Shown one piece after another: positions 33,934-42,331 of a DNA stretch of 64,000 nucleotides. Under the pieces are notes generated by a model, which saw only the letters and a program-made list of their open reading frames with translations, did no database searches and was not told where the DNA came from. The position numbers and the translations under genes are program-made. The stretch comes from Aquibaculum arenosum (GTDB lineage: Bacteria; Pseudomonadota; Alphaproteobacteria; Kiloniellales; DSM-21159), in contig NZ_JARHUD010000004.1 in the NCBI RefSeq assembly GCF_029222965.1, positions 186,001 to 250,000 of the forward strand, read 5' to 3'. The number at the start of each line of letters is the position of its first letter. Within the stretch, counting starts at the first letter, position 1.

Positions 33934-34847
33934 GCGCCATCAGTCTTCCCACCGACATTTCTCGCCGTCGTGATCGAAGGCGTGGTTACGCGGAGAGCTT
34001 AAAAGGTTGGACCTTCGTCAGTCCGGCCGCCCTCTTGCTGATGCTGATCTACCTGGTGCCGCTTGCGATGCTCCTGGCGCTCAGTGTGACTGATTACCAG
34101 TTGGGCGCAGTGGTCACGGGCTTCGTCGGGCTGGACAATTTTGAGCGCGCCTTCGCTGACCCCGTGTTCCAGCGCGCCTTCAGCAACACGCTGCTTTACG
34201 TCGCCATCGTCATTCCCTTCGGTGTGGGGCTGGCGCTGGTCATCGCAATCCTGATCCACCAGCGTCGCCGCACCCGCTCGCTCTACGAGATAATCTACTT
34301 TCTGCCCGTCACCGCGACGCTCGTGGCCATGGCGACAGTCTGGCAGTTCATCCTGCACCCGCGTCTGGGGCCGGTGAACAAGCTGCTGCAGACACTGGGG
34401 CTGCCGGAGACTCACTTCCTGTCTGATCCCGCGCTGATCGTTCCGACTTTGGCGGCGATCGGCGTCTGGCAGGTCGTGGGCTTCAACGTCATCCTGTTCC
34501 TGGCTGGCCTCACGGCCATTCCGCGTGAGCTCTACGATGCGGCGCGGGTGGATGGCGCGTCGGCGCCACTGGACCGCTTCCTCACCGTCACCTGGCCGCA
34601 ACTCGGTCCGACGACGATGTTCGTGACCGTCACCACCTCGATCACCGCCTTCAAGGTCTTTGAGACCGTGGCGGTTCTGACCAAGGGGCAGCGGGGCACC
34701 GAAGTGCTGCTCTATGCCATCTACCTCGAAGGCTTTCAGTACTTCGAGATGGGCTACGCCGCCGCACTGACGCTCGTCTTCATGACCTTCGTGCTGCTGC
34801 TGTCGGTTTGGCAGACCTTCCACCTCGATCGCCGGGTCCACTACTGA
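33930..34847 (+). CDS. ABC transporter permease, UgpA type
   Basis: A 305-residue inner-membrane permease with six helices after a basic N-terminus (SRRRDRRRGYAESLKG). Helix 1 is FVSPAALLLMLIYLVPLAMLLALS; the ATPase-coupling EAA loop is RELYDAARVDGASAPLDRFLTVTWPQL. It starts inside the end of the ATPase gene (ATGA overlap) and its stop overlaps the next start by 1 bp (TGATG), so the three genes are translationally coupled. Confidence 0.93.
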   Translation: MSAISLPTDISRRRDRRRGYAESLKGWTFVSPAALLLMLIYLVPLAMLLALSVTDYQLGAVVTGFVGLDNFERAFADPVFQRAFSNTLLYVAIVIPFGVGLALVIAILIHQRRRTRSLYEIIYFLPVTATLVAMATVWQFILHPRLGPVNKLLQTLGLPETHFLSDPALIVPTLAAIGVWQVVGFNVILFLAGLTAIPRELYDAARVDGASAPLDRFLTVTWPQLGPTTMFVTVTTSITAFKVFETVAVLTKGQRGTEVLLYAIYLEGFQYFEMGYAAALTLVFMTFVLLLSVWQTFHLDRRVHY

Positions 34848-35689
34848 TGCGCAAATTTCCCTCTCCCCTTGCAGGGCTCACGCCGCTGTTGTCGCATCTT
34901 GTCCTGCTGATCGGTGCAGCCTTCATCCTGCTGCCCTTCTTTTGGATGGTGCTGACATCGATCCGTTCCCCTTCCGAGATATTCAGCGTCAGCTTCTGGC
35001 CGATCCCACGTGAGTTCTACGGGTGGGAAAACTACGGCGAGGCCTTTGGCATGGTGCCGCTGCTGCGCTTCATGCTGAACGGGGTGATCGTCTGCCTGGG
35101 CATTCTCGTGGTGCAGCTGCTTGTCGCCGTACCTGCTGCCTATGCCCTGGCCAAGCTTCCCTTTGCCGGCCGGCGACTGCTCTTCGCGTTGGTGGTTGGC
35201 GCGCTTTGTGTCCCGATGCAGGTGCTGGCCCTGCCGCTCTTCATGGGCCTCGCGGAGTTCAATCTGCTGAACACCTACTTTGCGATGATGCTGCCCTTCT
35301 TCCTGTCGGTCTTCGCAATCTTTCTCTTCCGCCAGACCTTCAAGAGCTATCCCGACGAAATCATTCAGGCGGCCCGGCTGGACGGCTTCACGGAGCTGGA
35401 GATCTGCTGGCGGCTGGTCGCGCCCTCGGCCTTGCCTGCCATCTCGGCTTTTGCCGTCTTTTCGCTCGTGGCCCACTGGAACGATCTCTACTGGCCGATG
35501 ATCGTGGTCTCGGACACCAAGCTCGCGCCGCCTCCGCTCGGGATGCTCTTTTTCACAAATGCCGAGGCCGGCTCCAACTACGGCGCGCTCATGGCCGGTG
35601 CAACCGTGCTCACAGCCCCGCTTGTGGTCGCCTTCCTCTTCGCCAGGCGCCAGTTCATCCAGGGCATCACCATGACCGGCGTCAAGTAG
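34847..35689 (+). CDS. ABC transporter permease, UgpE type
   Basis: A 280-residue permease partner. Helix 1 LSHLVLLIGAAFILLPFFWMVLTSIRS with the CUT1-typical TSI/L(R/K) end, helix region FMLNGVIVCLGILVVQLLVAVPAAYALAKLPF, and the EAA loop DEIIQAARLDGFTELEICWRLVAPSALPAIS. It ends FIQGITMTGVK, the usual UgpE/MalG ending. The start at 34847 is chosen for the TGATG coupling with the preceding gene; an in-frame start 39 bp earlier would overlap more deeply. Confidence 0.93.
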   Translation: MRKFPSPLAGLTPLLSHLVLLIGAAFILLPFFWMVLTSIRSPSEIFSVSFWPIPREFYGWENYGEAFGMVPLLRFMLNGVIVCLGILVVQLLVAVPAAYALAKLPFAGRRLLFALVVGALCVPMQVLALPLFMGLAEFNLLNTYFAMMLPFFLSVFAIFLFRQTFKSYPDEIIQAARLDGFTELEICWRLVAPSALPAISAFAVFSLVAHWNDLYWPMIVVSDTKLAPPPLGMLFFTNAEAGSNYGALMAGATVLTAPLVVAFLFARRQFIQGITMTGVK

Positions 35690-35750
35690 CGCCCGCGGCC
35701 TCCTCCTTCCTCTCTTTTCTCAATCGATCAGCCCATAGTGGAGAATAAGA

Positions 35751-37031
35751 ATGCGACACCTTCGAAGCGGATTGCTTTGCGCCACACTTGTCGCGGGCGT
35801 GTTTGCGACATCGGCCTCGGCGCAGGACGTCATCTTGGACGTGCTCTACTGCAATCCCAGCTTCTCCCGCTTTCATGAGCCGATTGCCGAAGCCTTCATG
35901 GAGCAGCATCCGGAGATCGGGATCAACTTCCTGGCCCCTTGCGCCAACTACGATGAGGGGCATCAGCAGATGCTCCGCAACGCGGTGACCAATCAGCTTC
36001 CCGACGTCTACTATTCCGGTTTCCACCTGCTCAGCGAACTGACCGGCCGGCTCGCGGAGCGTGGTCAGATCATTGAACTGGGGCCGCTGCTGGAGGAAGA
36101 GGGCGAGGAGTTCATCAACGCCAACTTCGATCCGAAGCTGCTGGCGCTCGGGCGGGTGGATGACGTTCAGTACGGCATCCCCTTCAACGCCTCTTCACCG
36201 ATCATCTATTTCAACGCCGACCTGGTGCGCCAGGCCGGTGGTGATCCGGAGAACATGCCGTCCAAGTGGGATGACCTGGTCGAACTGGCCGCGGACATCA
36301 ATGAACTGGGCTCTGATATCAGCGGGATCGCCTATGACATTCATGCTTGGCCGGACGACTGGCTCTGGCAGGCTTTGATCTACCAGCAAGGCGGCGCATT
36401 GATCTCGGAGGATGAAGCCTCCGTTGGCTTCAACAACGAACTGGGCCTGAACGCGCTGTCGATCAGCCGGCGGCTGGTAGCGGAAGGCGGCATGGAACTG
36501 ATCGATCGCGACCAGTCCATGCAGCAGTTCGGCGCAGGCCTCACGGGCATCTATTTTGCCACGCCGGCACAGCTCGCGCGGGTTAGCGGCCTCGTCGGCG
36601 AGCGTTTCGATCTGCGCACCGCGGTTTTCCCGCTCGACAATCCTGAGGAGGGCGGCGTTCCCACCGGCGGCAATGCCGTCATCGTTCTGAGCGATGAGGC
36701 GGAGAAGCAGGAGGCGGCCTGGAAGTTCGTGACCTTCGTTACGGGTCCCGAAGCACAGTCCATTGTGGTGCAGACGGCGGGATACCTGCCGACCAACCGG
36801 CGTGCGTTGGGCGAGGACTATCTGGCGCCCTTCTACGAGGCCAACCCGAACTTTGCCACGGCACCGAGCCAGATCGATCGTTCCTGGCCGTGGGTCGGCT
36901 ACCCGGGCGGAGAGTCCGTGCGAATCTGGCGCACCCAACGCGATCTGATTGCCTCAGTCATGCGCGGTGACCTGAGCGTGGAGGAGGGGCTGGAGCAGAT
37001 TGTCAGCGAAACCGAAGCGCTGATGCGCTGA
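35751..37031 (+). CDS. ABC transporter substrate-binding protein, UgpB type
   Basis: A 426-residue family 1 solute-binding protein. The signal peptide is MRHLRSGLLCATLVAGVFA with cleavage near SASAQ. Mature features: FHEPIAEAFMEQHPEIGINFLAPCANYDEG, NQLPDVYYSGFHLLSEL, YGIPFNASSPIIYFNADLVRQAG, and the C-terminal half GGVPTGGNAVIVLSDEAEKQEAAWKFVTFVTGPEAQ plus TAGYLPTNRRAL. The pattern F-N-A-S-S/T-P-I-I-Y-F-N resembles the glycerol-3-phosphate receptor. It is the fourth gene of the unit, in the non-E. coli order ATPase-permease-permease-receptor. The ligand is inferred from the phosphodiesterase that follows. Confidence 0.92.
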   Translation: MRHLRSGLLCATLVAGVFATSASAQDVILDVLYCNPSFSRFHEPIAEAFMEQHPEIGINFLAPCANYDEGHQQMLRNAVTNQLPDVYYSGFHLLSELTGRLAERGQIIELGPLLEEEGEEFINANFDPKLLALGRVDDVQYGIPFNASSPIIYFNADLVRQAGGDPENMPSKWDDLVELAADINELGSDISGIAYDIHAWPDDWLWQALIYQQGGALISEDEASVGFNNELGLNALSISRRLVAEGGMELIDRDQSMQQFGAGLTGIYFATPAQLARVSGLVGERFDLRTAVFPLDNPEEGGVPTGGNAVIVLSDEAEKQEAAWKFVTFVTGPEAQSIVVQTAGYLPTNRRALGEDYLAPFYEANPNFATAPSQIDRSWPWVGYPGGESVRIWRTQRDLIASVMRGDLSVEEGLEQIVSETEALMR

Positions 37032-37089
37032 ATGCCTCGGAGGGGAGAGGCTCTGATCGAGCCTTTCCCGTCCCGTCGAAGGACAGGTC

Positions 37090-37899
37090 ATGAAGATCAT
37101 ACAGCTTACCGATACCCACCTGGTGGAGCCGGGCGCGCGGCTCTACGGCATGGACCCTTGTGATCGCGTGCGCCAGTTGGTGACGCACATCTGCGAGCAT
37201 CAAGCCGACGCGGACCTGCTGGTCATAACCGGCGACATAGCGAACGACGGCAACCTGGACGCCTATCGCCAGCTGCGAGAGGTGCTGTCACCCTTGCCGA
37301 TGCCCTGCCGGCTCCTGCTCGGCAATCACGACCGGCGCGACACCTTTCTGGAAGCCTTCCCCGAGTCACCCGTCGACGAGAATGGTTTCGTTCAGTCGGT
37401 GCAGGATCTGGAGAACCCCTCCTTGCGCCTGCTCTTTCTCGACAGCCAGGCGCCGGGAGTGATCGGCGGCATCTACTGCGCCGACCGGCTGCGCTGGCTG
37501 CACACGCGCCTTCAGGAGCGACCGGACGTGCCGGTGGTGGTCTTCCTGCACCATCCCCCGGTCCCCCACGGCATGCGGCACTTCAAGCACATCGGTTTCC
37601 ATGACGGCGAGTCGGTGATGACACTGCTGCGTGCCCATCCGGGCGGTGTCCGCCACATCATATTCGGTCACATCCACGTGCCGCTGTCGGGCGTCACGAG
37701 CGACGGGATCCCCTTCAGTGCCGGACGCGGCTCGAATCACCAGTTCATCCCCGGTTTCGATGATCCGACGCCGTTTTGGACCTCAGCGCCGCTCAACTAC
37801 AGCATCATCACCTTGAACGAGGAAGGGGTGTTCGTGCACGGCTATGACATGATCGAGTGCGAGGGCATCGTGCGCGCCCGCAACTGCCTGGGTCCCTGA
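37090..37899 (+). CDS. Class III metallophosphodiesterase, GpdQ/CpdA-like
   Basis: A 269-residue binuclear metallophosphoesterase. All metal motifs are present: D-x-H in QLTDTHL, GD in LVITGDIAND, GNHD in LLGNHDRRD, the His in FLHHPPVPHG and GHIH in IIFGHIHVPLSG. The length and HxxP-rich linker match glycerophosphodiesterase GpdQ and cyclic nucleotide phosphodiesterase CpdA. Because it follows an Ugp-type importer by 58 bp on the same strand, breakdown of imported glycerophosphodiesters to glycerol-3-phosphate and an alcohol (choline, ethanolamine) is the likely role. It is convergent with the NRDE gene, 6 bp away. Confidence 0.9.
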   Translation: MKIIQLTDTHLVEPGARLYGMDPCDRVRQLVTHICEHQADADLLVITGDIANDGNLDAYRQLREVLSPLPMPCRLLLGNHDRRDTFLEAFPESPVDENGFVQSVQDLENPSLRLLFLDSQAPGVIGGIYCADRLRWLHTRLQERPDVPVVVFLHHPPVPHGMRHFKHIGFHDGESVMTLLRAHPGGVRHIIFGHIHVPLSGVTSDGIPFSAGRGSNHQFIPGFDDPTPFWTSAPLNYSIITLNEEGVFVHGYDMIECEGIVRARNCLGP

Positions 37900-37905
37900 G
37901 CCCTT

Positions 37906-38706
37906 TCAGCCGCCCGACGGCTCGAGACCCAAATCAATCAGTTCGTATGCCGTCCGGTCCGGTGCGCCCGGCGCGAAGCGCCAGATCGGTTTCCGGTTCG
38001 TGTCAGCGGGCAGGGCGATCAGGCTGCTGCAGAGGGTGCCGAAGCCGCTGGGCAGACTGACGGTCATGGCGCTGGCCGGCCCTTCGCCGGGCAGTGTTTC
38101 GCGACTGGCCAAGAGGGCTTCCCAGGCCTGCCAGTTGCCCTGCTCCGGATCGGGCGTGGTGGCCGCGCGCCAGCGATCGAGGTAGAGGCGCTGGCGCGGG
38201 CTGCCCCGGGTGTCGTTGCGGTCGTGGGCGGTGATCATGGAGAGCCCCGGCGGCAGGGGCTGGACCACCACCTCGCTTTCATCGCCCAGATGGCGGACCC
38301 AGTAGGCATCCCGGTTGTCGGCTACCACGGCATTGAAGCTACGGTATGCGCTGGGCTCGATGTCCGCCAGTGCCTCAGCCGCGTCGCGGGCGTCGGCGTG
38401 ATCCAGCGCTTCCAGCACCAGTTCCCCCCGGCTGCGCTTGCCCGGCGCTGGCCCCAGGCTGCCGTAGCGGTTGAGCATGCAGGCGACGAGGCCGTGGTCG
38501 TTCAGGCCCATCCAGGAGCCGCCCGAAAGCAGGTCCTGGCCCGCGACGACTTCGGAGCGGTCTTCCCAGTGTCGGCCAGGGGGCAACCAGGGGCGTTCGG
38601 CCATTTCGTCGCGGTTGCTGGCCAGCAGCAGGGGCCAATCGGTGCCGGGGCGTTGCAGAATCACGAGTGTGCACAAGGTGGGAGGCGTCCTTTGCGCGTT
38701 GTTCAC
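37906..38706 (-). CDS. NRDE (TANGO2-like) family protein
   Basis: A 266-residue protein with the eponymous LLASNRDEMAERPWLPPGRHWED, followed by VVAGQDLLSGGSWMGLNDHGLVACMLNR, the second family block (G-G-T/S-W-x-G-x-N). The catalytic-type Cys in TLCTLVIL is usually residue 2 of the protein (MCTLV...), as in Ntn-hydrolases; here about 11 residues precede it, so either the start is different or processing is needed. No ATG lies at the Cys. The function of bacterial NRDE proteins is not settled; TANGO2 homologues are linked to haem or lipid handling. Confidence 0.88.
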   Translation of the reverse strand: MNNAQRTPPTLCTLVILQRPGTDWPLLLASNRDEMAERPWLPPGRHWEDRSEVVAGQDLLSGGSWMGLNDHGLVACMLNRYGSLGPAPGKRSRGELVLEALDHADARDAAEALADIEPSAYRSFNAVVADNRDAYWVRHLGDESEVVVQPLPPGLSMITAHDRNDTRGSPRQRLYLDRWRAATTPDPEQGNWQAWEALLASRETLPGEGPASAMTVSLPSGFGTLCSSLIALPADTNRKPIWRFAPGAPDRTAYELIDLGLEPSGG

Positions 38707-38727
38707 CTCCGGTCTACATTAAAGCGG

Positions 38728-38790
38728 TAGAGCCGATTCACGTCTCTGTTCGGATCGCTTCGCGCGTCCGATGTGAGATGATCGGCTCTA
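38728..38790 (+). ncRNA. Long stem-loop in the leader of the DUF1476 gene (candidate structured RNA)
   Basis: TAGAGCCGAT (38728-38737) is the exact complement of ATCGGCTCTA (38781-38790). Inside, TCAC (38738-38741) can pair with GTGA (38773-38776) and CGGA with TCCG around a short loop near 38750-38770, so about 63 nt fold into one extended hairpin with internal loops. It lies between the divergent NRDE and DUF1476 genes, 80 bp before the latter. It could be a regulatory leader, a terminator or a DNA site; no known RNA family is recognised. Confidence 0.4.
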
Positions 38791-38869
38791 GCACTTCGGG
38801 ACGTGAGGCGGCAAGCTGCAGCGCGTCCCTACCAGCCGATCGAAGGCCAGCCGAACGAAGGATAACCAG

Positions 38870-39187
38870 ATGAGCTTCAGTGACCGCGAGAAGGCATTCG
38901 AGGATAAGTTCAAGCACGATCAGGAATTGCAGTTCAAGGTCGAGGTCCGGCGCAACAAGCTGGTCGGTCTCTGGGCCGCTGAACTGATGGGCATGAAGGG
39001 CCCGGAGGCCGATGACTATGCCCGCGAGGTCATCTCCGCCGACTTCAGCGAACCCGGCATCGAGGACGTGGTGCGCAAGGTCTTCGCCGATCTTCAGGAA
39101 AAGAACATCGATCTCTCCGAGCATCGCCTGCGCAAGAAGATCGAAGAACTGACGGCCACGGCAAAACATCAGCTGATGTCCGAGTGA
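38870..39187 (+). CDS. DUF1476 protein, zeta-type ATP synthase inhibitor
   Basis: A 105-residue alpha-helical protein: MSFSDREKAFEDKFKHDQELQFKVEVRRNKLVGLWAAELMG, then a region LSEHRLRKKIEELTATAKHQL. This is the alphaproteobacterial zeta subunit family, shown in Paracoccus to be the F1-ATPase inhibitor with the inhibitory segment at the N-terminus. Length and motifs are standard. It is followed with a 4-bp overlap (GTGA) by the formylglutamate amidohydrolase-like gene. A long stem-loop is upstream. Confidence 0.93.
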   Translation: MSFSDREKAFEDKFKHDQELQFKVEVRRNKLVGLWAAELMGMKGPEADDYAREVISADFSEPGIEDVVRKVFADLQEKNIDLSEHRLRKKIEELTATAKHQLMSE

Positions 39188-40062
39188 GCGCGAACGTCGC
39201 CGCCATGAGCCATCCTGCGCTGTCCGAGCCGGCGATCGCGGAACTCTATCGCTTTGACTGCGCCGGCCAGCTGCCGTTGTGCGAGGCGGGAGAGCCGGCA
39301 TCTTTCCGCTTTCTGAACAGTGCGGGGCAGGCGCCGGCGGTCCTGATCTGCGACCATGCCTCGCGGCGCATTCCGGCGCGGCTCGAGCGACTCGGCCTCG
39401 ATGGGGCCGAGCTCGCCCGACACATCGCCTGGGACATCGGCGTGGCGGAGGTGGCCGCGCAGCTCGCACCGGCGCTGGACTGCCCCTGCGTGCTGTCGGA
39501 TTTCTCCCGCCTGGTCATCGACGCCAATCGGCGCACCGGCTCGAGCGGTTCGATACCGGCGGTCAGCGATGGGACAGAGATTCCCGGCAACCGCAATCTG
39601 GGAGAGGTGCACCGGCGCGCGCGGGTCGAGCAACTCTTCAAGCCCTACCACGCCGCTGTCTCACGTCAGATCGAGGCAAAGCTCGCAGAGGGCCGGCCGC
39701 CGCTTCTGATCTTCCTGCATTCCTTCACACCGGTGATGGATGGCTTCCGGCGGCCTTGGGAGATCGGCATTCTCTGGAACGAGGATGACCGCATCGCCCG
39801 GCCGCTGATCGAGGCGCTGCGGGCGCGGGGGCTGACGGTGGGCGACAATGAACCCTATTCCGGCGCCTCGAGCGAGGACTACGGCCTGCACGCCCACGGT
39901 GAGGGGCGGGGCCTGCCCTCTGCGCTCATCGAATTGCGCCAGGATCTGGTGGACACTCGCGAGGGCGTGCAGCGCTGGGCGCGGATTCTGCGCGACGTGC
40001 TGAAGCCCCTGCTTGCGCAGCAGCGCGATATGGCCAACATCCCCTCAGAGGGACAGACCTGA
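39184..40062 (+). CDS. N-formylglutamate amidohydrolase family protein
   Basis: A 292-residue predicted metal-dependent amidohydrolase (FGase family). Seen: APAVLICDHASRRIPARLERLGL (N-terminal family block with the metal-binding DH), HIAWDIGVAEVA, LSDFSRLVIDANR, HSFTPVMDGFRRPWEIGILWNEDDRIA and PYSGASSEDYGLHAHGEGRGLPSALIELRQDLV. Histidine-pathway hutG2-type enzymes belong here, but the nearby genes are not hut genes, so the substrate could be another N-acyl amino acid. GTG at 39184 overlaps the DUF1476 stop; ATG at 39205 is the alternative start. Confidence 0.9.
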   Translation: MSANVAAMSHPALSEPAIAELYRFDCAGQLPLCEAGEPASFRFLNSAGQAPAVLICDHASRRIPARLERLGLDGAELARHIAWDIGVAEVAAQLAPALDCPCVLSDFSRLVIDANRRTGSSGSIPAVSDGTEIPGNRNLGEVHRRARVEQLFKPYHAAVSRQIEAKLAEGRPPLLIFLHSFTPVMDGFRRPWEIGILWNEDDRIARPLIEALRARGLTVGDNEPYSGASSEDYGLHAHGEGRGLPSALIELRQDLVDTREGVQRWARILRDVLKPLLAQQRDMANIPSEGQT

Positions 40063-40087
40063 GAGACACAGCAAGGGATTTTTTATT

Positions 40088-40399
40088 ATGTCCGATAAGT
40101 TCGACAGCGCCACCCGCACCGAACTGGAAGCGGCTGCCTTTCGCCGCCTGGTCGATCATCTGCGCGAACGCACCGATGTGCAGAACATCGACCTGATGAA
40201 TCTCTCCGGCTTCTGCCGCAACTGCCTGTCGCGCTGGTACCAGGAGGCCGCCAACGAAAAGGGGCTGGACCTGGACAAGGAGGAGGCGCGCGAGATCGTC
40301 TACGGCATGCCCTACGCGGAGTGGCGCGCCAAGTATCAGAGCGAAGCCACGCCGGAGCAGAAGGCGGCCTTCGAGAAGTCCCACGCCAATCACGGCTGA
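40088..40399 (+). CDS. DUF1244 domain protein
   Basis: A 103-residue protein starting MSDKFDSATRTELEAAAFRRLVDHLRERTDVQNIDLMNLSGFCRNCLSRWYQEAANEKGL and carrying the DUF1244 core (DLMNLxGFCRNCLxxWY) and the closing YGMPYAEWRAKYQ. The CRNC pair may bind metal. The family is widespread in alphaproteobacteria and its role is unknown. ATG at 40088 matches the family start. It is preceded by the amidohydrolase gene (25 bp) and followed by a hairpin. Confidence 0.93.
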   Translation: MSDKFDSATRTELEAAAFRRLVDHLRERTDVQNIDLMNLSGFCRNCLSRWYQEAANEKGLDLDKEEAREIVYGMPYAEWRAKYQSEATPEQKAAFEKSHANHG

Positions 40400-40415
40400 T
40401 TGTTGGAAATGCGCT

Positions 40416-40445
40416 GCGGGAGGTCGTTGTGCAGCGGCCTCCCGC
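40416..40445 (+). terminator. Hairpin after the DUF1244 gene
   Basis: GCGGGAGG (40416-40423) and CCTCCCGC (40438-40445) form a perfect 8-bp stem with a 14-nt loop, 16 bp after the stop. No T-run. Confidence 0.55.
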
Positions 40446-40556
40446 TCGCTAGGTTCCCTCAACCTTCATGGGCGGTGAGCCGGTGCGGCGGCCGACCGGG
40501 GCAACGGCTGGCGCTCGCCGGACCGTCCGCTTTATCCTCACAGCGAGTCTCTTGGC

Positions 40557-40820
40557 ATGAGTGAAGCAGTAACCACCAATGACGTCGGCGGCGTTGCCGG
40601 CGATCGTCTGCGATCCTTCGTTGAGCGCGTCGAGCGCCTCGAGGAGGAGAAGAAGACCTTGCAGGAAGATATCAAGGAGATCTACGCCGAGGCCAAGAGC
40701 TCCGGCTTCGACGTCAAGATCCTCCGCCAGATCATCCGCATCCGCAAACAGGACAAGGAAGAGCGCCAGGAGCAGGAAGAGCTGCTGGAACTCTACAAGG
40801 CCGCGCTCGGCATGGAGTGA
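40557..40820 (+). CDS. GapR-like DUF2312 nucleoid-associated protein
   Basis: An 87-residue coiled-coil protein: RLRSFVERVERLEEEKKTLQEDIKEIYAEAKSSGFDVKILRQIIRIRKQDKEERQEQEELLELYKAALG. The pattern ExKxxLxEDIKE(I/V)YAEAKxxGFDxKxLRxIxRxRK is the DUF2312/GapR signature; GapR of Caulobacter wraps overtwisted DNA in front of replication and transcription forks. The start ATG at 40557 yields the common length. It stands alone, 46 bp before the aminotransferase gene. Confidence 0.95.
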   Translation: MSEAVTTNDVGGVAGDRLRSFVERVERLEEEKKTLQEDIKEIYAEAKSSGFDVKILRQIIRIRKQDKEERQEQEELLELYKAALGME

Positions 40821-40866
40821 CGCACGGCCCATCAGCGGGCTTGAGTGCAGGGGAGGGGAGAGGTCA

Positions 40867-42213
40867 ATGCAGGATAGTGCCACCGTCGTTTCGCCGCAGT
40901 TGCCGAAGATCGCCTGGGGGCGCGGCCTCTACCTCCACGACACCGACGGCAAGGTTTATCTCGACGGCTCCAGCGGTCCGGCGGTCTATTGCATCGGGCA
41001 CGGCAATGCGGAGGTGAACGAGGCGATCAAGGCCCAGCTCGACCGTGTCGCCCATGGTTACCGCTACAGCTTCACCAGCGACCCGCTGGAGGAACTGACC
41101 GAGATCATCACCCGCCGCTGCGCCGAAGGGGGCGGCGAGGGCCTGGAGCGGATGGTCTTTGTCTCCGGCGGGTCGGAGGCGGTGGAATCCTGCCTGAAGA
41201 TCGCACTGCAGTACCAGAGTGCGCGCGGGGCCCACACCCGACACAAGTTCATCGCTCGTCAGCGCTCCTGGCACGGCAACACGCTGGGTGCGCTCTCTTG
41301 CTCCGGTTTTGCCGCCCGGCGCGAGCCTTTCGAGGGCAGCCTGCTGGATGTGCCGCTGCTCTCCCCGGTGAACAGCTATCGCCCGCCCAAGGGCGTGGCC
41401 GCCGAGGATGTGGCGCAGTGGTGTGCAGACGAGCTGGAGCGGGAAATCCTGCGCCAGGGGCCGGAGCGCATTGCGGCCTTCATCTTCGAACCGGTGGTGG
41501 GCGCGGCCGGCGGCTGCGTTCCCGCCCCGCCGGGTTATGCCGCCAAGGTGCGCGAGATCTGCGATCGCTACGAGGTGGTGATGATCGCCGATGAGGTCAT
41601 GTGCGGCAGCGGCCGCTGTGGCACCTGGCGCGCCTTGCAGCACGACGGCGTGGTGCCGGACGTCATGTCCGTGGCCAAGGGATTGGCCGCGGGCTACATG
41701 CCCTTGGGCGCCGCCGTTTATCACCGCCGGATCGGCGAGGTGATTGAGGCGGCGCACGGAGCGGTCTCCACCGGCCACACCTTCACCGGCCACACGGCAG
41801 CCTGCGCTGCCGGCGTCGCCGTGCAGCGCATCGTCGAGCGCGAGAAGCTGGTGGAAAAGGTGGCCGCCGAAGGGCCGCTGCTGCATCGCCTTCTGGGCGA
41901 GGCTTTGGAAGGCGTCGAGGCAGTGGGTGACATCCGCGGCCGCGGCTTCTTCCAGGCGGTGGAACTGGTGGCCGACCGCGAGACCAAGGAACCTTTCCCG
42001 GCCGAACTGCAGGTGCACCTGCGCGTGCGCCAGGCGGCGCTTGACCGTGGTCTGATCTGCTATCCCGTGGGCGGCAATGTGGACGGGCGCCGCGGTGACC
42101 ACGTCATCCTGGCGCCGCCCTACAACGTCACGGAAGCCGAGCTGGCCGAGATCACCGGCCGCCTGGGCGAGGCTGTTCGCGCCGTGGTCGCCGAGGTGTC
42201 CGGCCGAGCGTGA
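40867..42213 (+). CDS. Class III PLP aminotransferase (aspartate aminotransferase family)
   Basis: A 448-residue omega-aminotransferase-type enzyme. Seen: GRGLYLHDTDGKVYLDGSSGPAVYCIGHGNAEVNEAI, the phosphate loop FVSGGSEAVES, RQRSWHGNTLGALSCSG, FIFEPVVGAAGGCVPAPPGY, the pyridine-binding Asp in VMIADEVMCGSGRCG and the Lys in SVAKGLAAGYMPLGA. A C-terminal VNVDGRRGDHVILAPPYNVTE closes the fold. The donor and acceptor are unknown. ATG at 40867 follows a GGGGAGGGGAGAGG ribosome site. It is the last gene before the IS701 element, and the insertion lies about 115 bp beyond its stop, so the gene is intact. Confidence 0.9.
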   Translation: MQDSATVVSPQLPKIAWGRGLYLHDTDGKVYLDGSSGPAVYCIGHGNAEVNEAIKAQLDRVAHGYRYSFTSDPLEELTEIITRRCAEGGGEGLERMVFVSGGSEAVESCLKIALQYQSARGAHTRHKFIARQRSWHGNTLGALSCSGFAARREPFEGSLLDVPLLSPVNSYRPPKGVAAEDVAQWCADELEREILRQGPERIAAFIFEPVVGAAGGCVPAPPGYAAKVREICDRYEVVMIADEVMCGSGRCGTWRALQHDGVVPDVMSVAKGLAAGYMPLGAAVYHRRIGEVIEAAHGAVSTGHTFTGHTAACAAGVAVQRIVEREKLVEKVAAEGPLLHRLLGEALEGVEAVGDIRGRGFFQAVELVADRETKEPFPAELQVHLRVRQAALDRGLICYPVGGNVDGRRGDHVILAPPYNVTEAELAEITGRLGEAVRAVVAEVSGRA

Positions 42214-42331
42214 GGCGGCGTGGGCCGGAAGCCAAACACCAATTCTGCACGTCCGAACGGCGGACCACAACGGTTCACAGTCGGCCGCCCGGATGGTGTC
42301 GCCGGCCTCCAGGCGGCATCATTCGTGCTAG

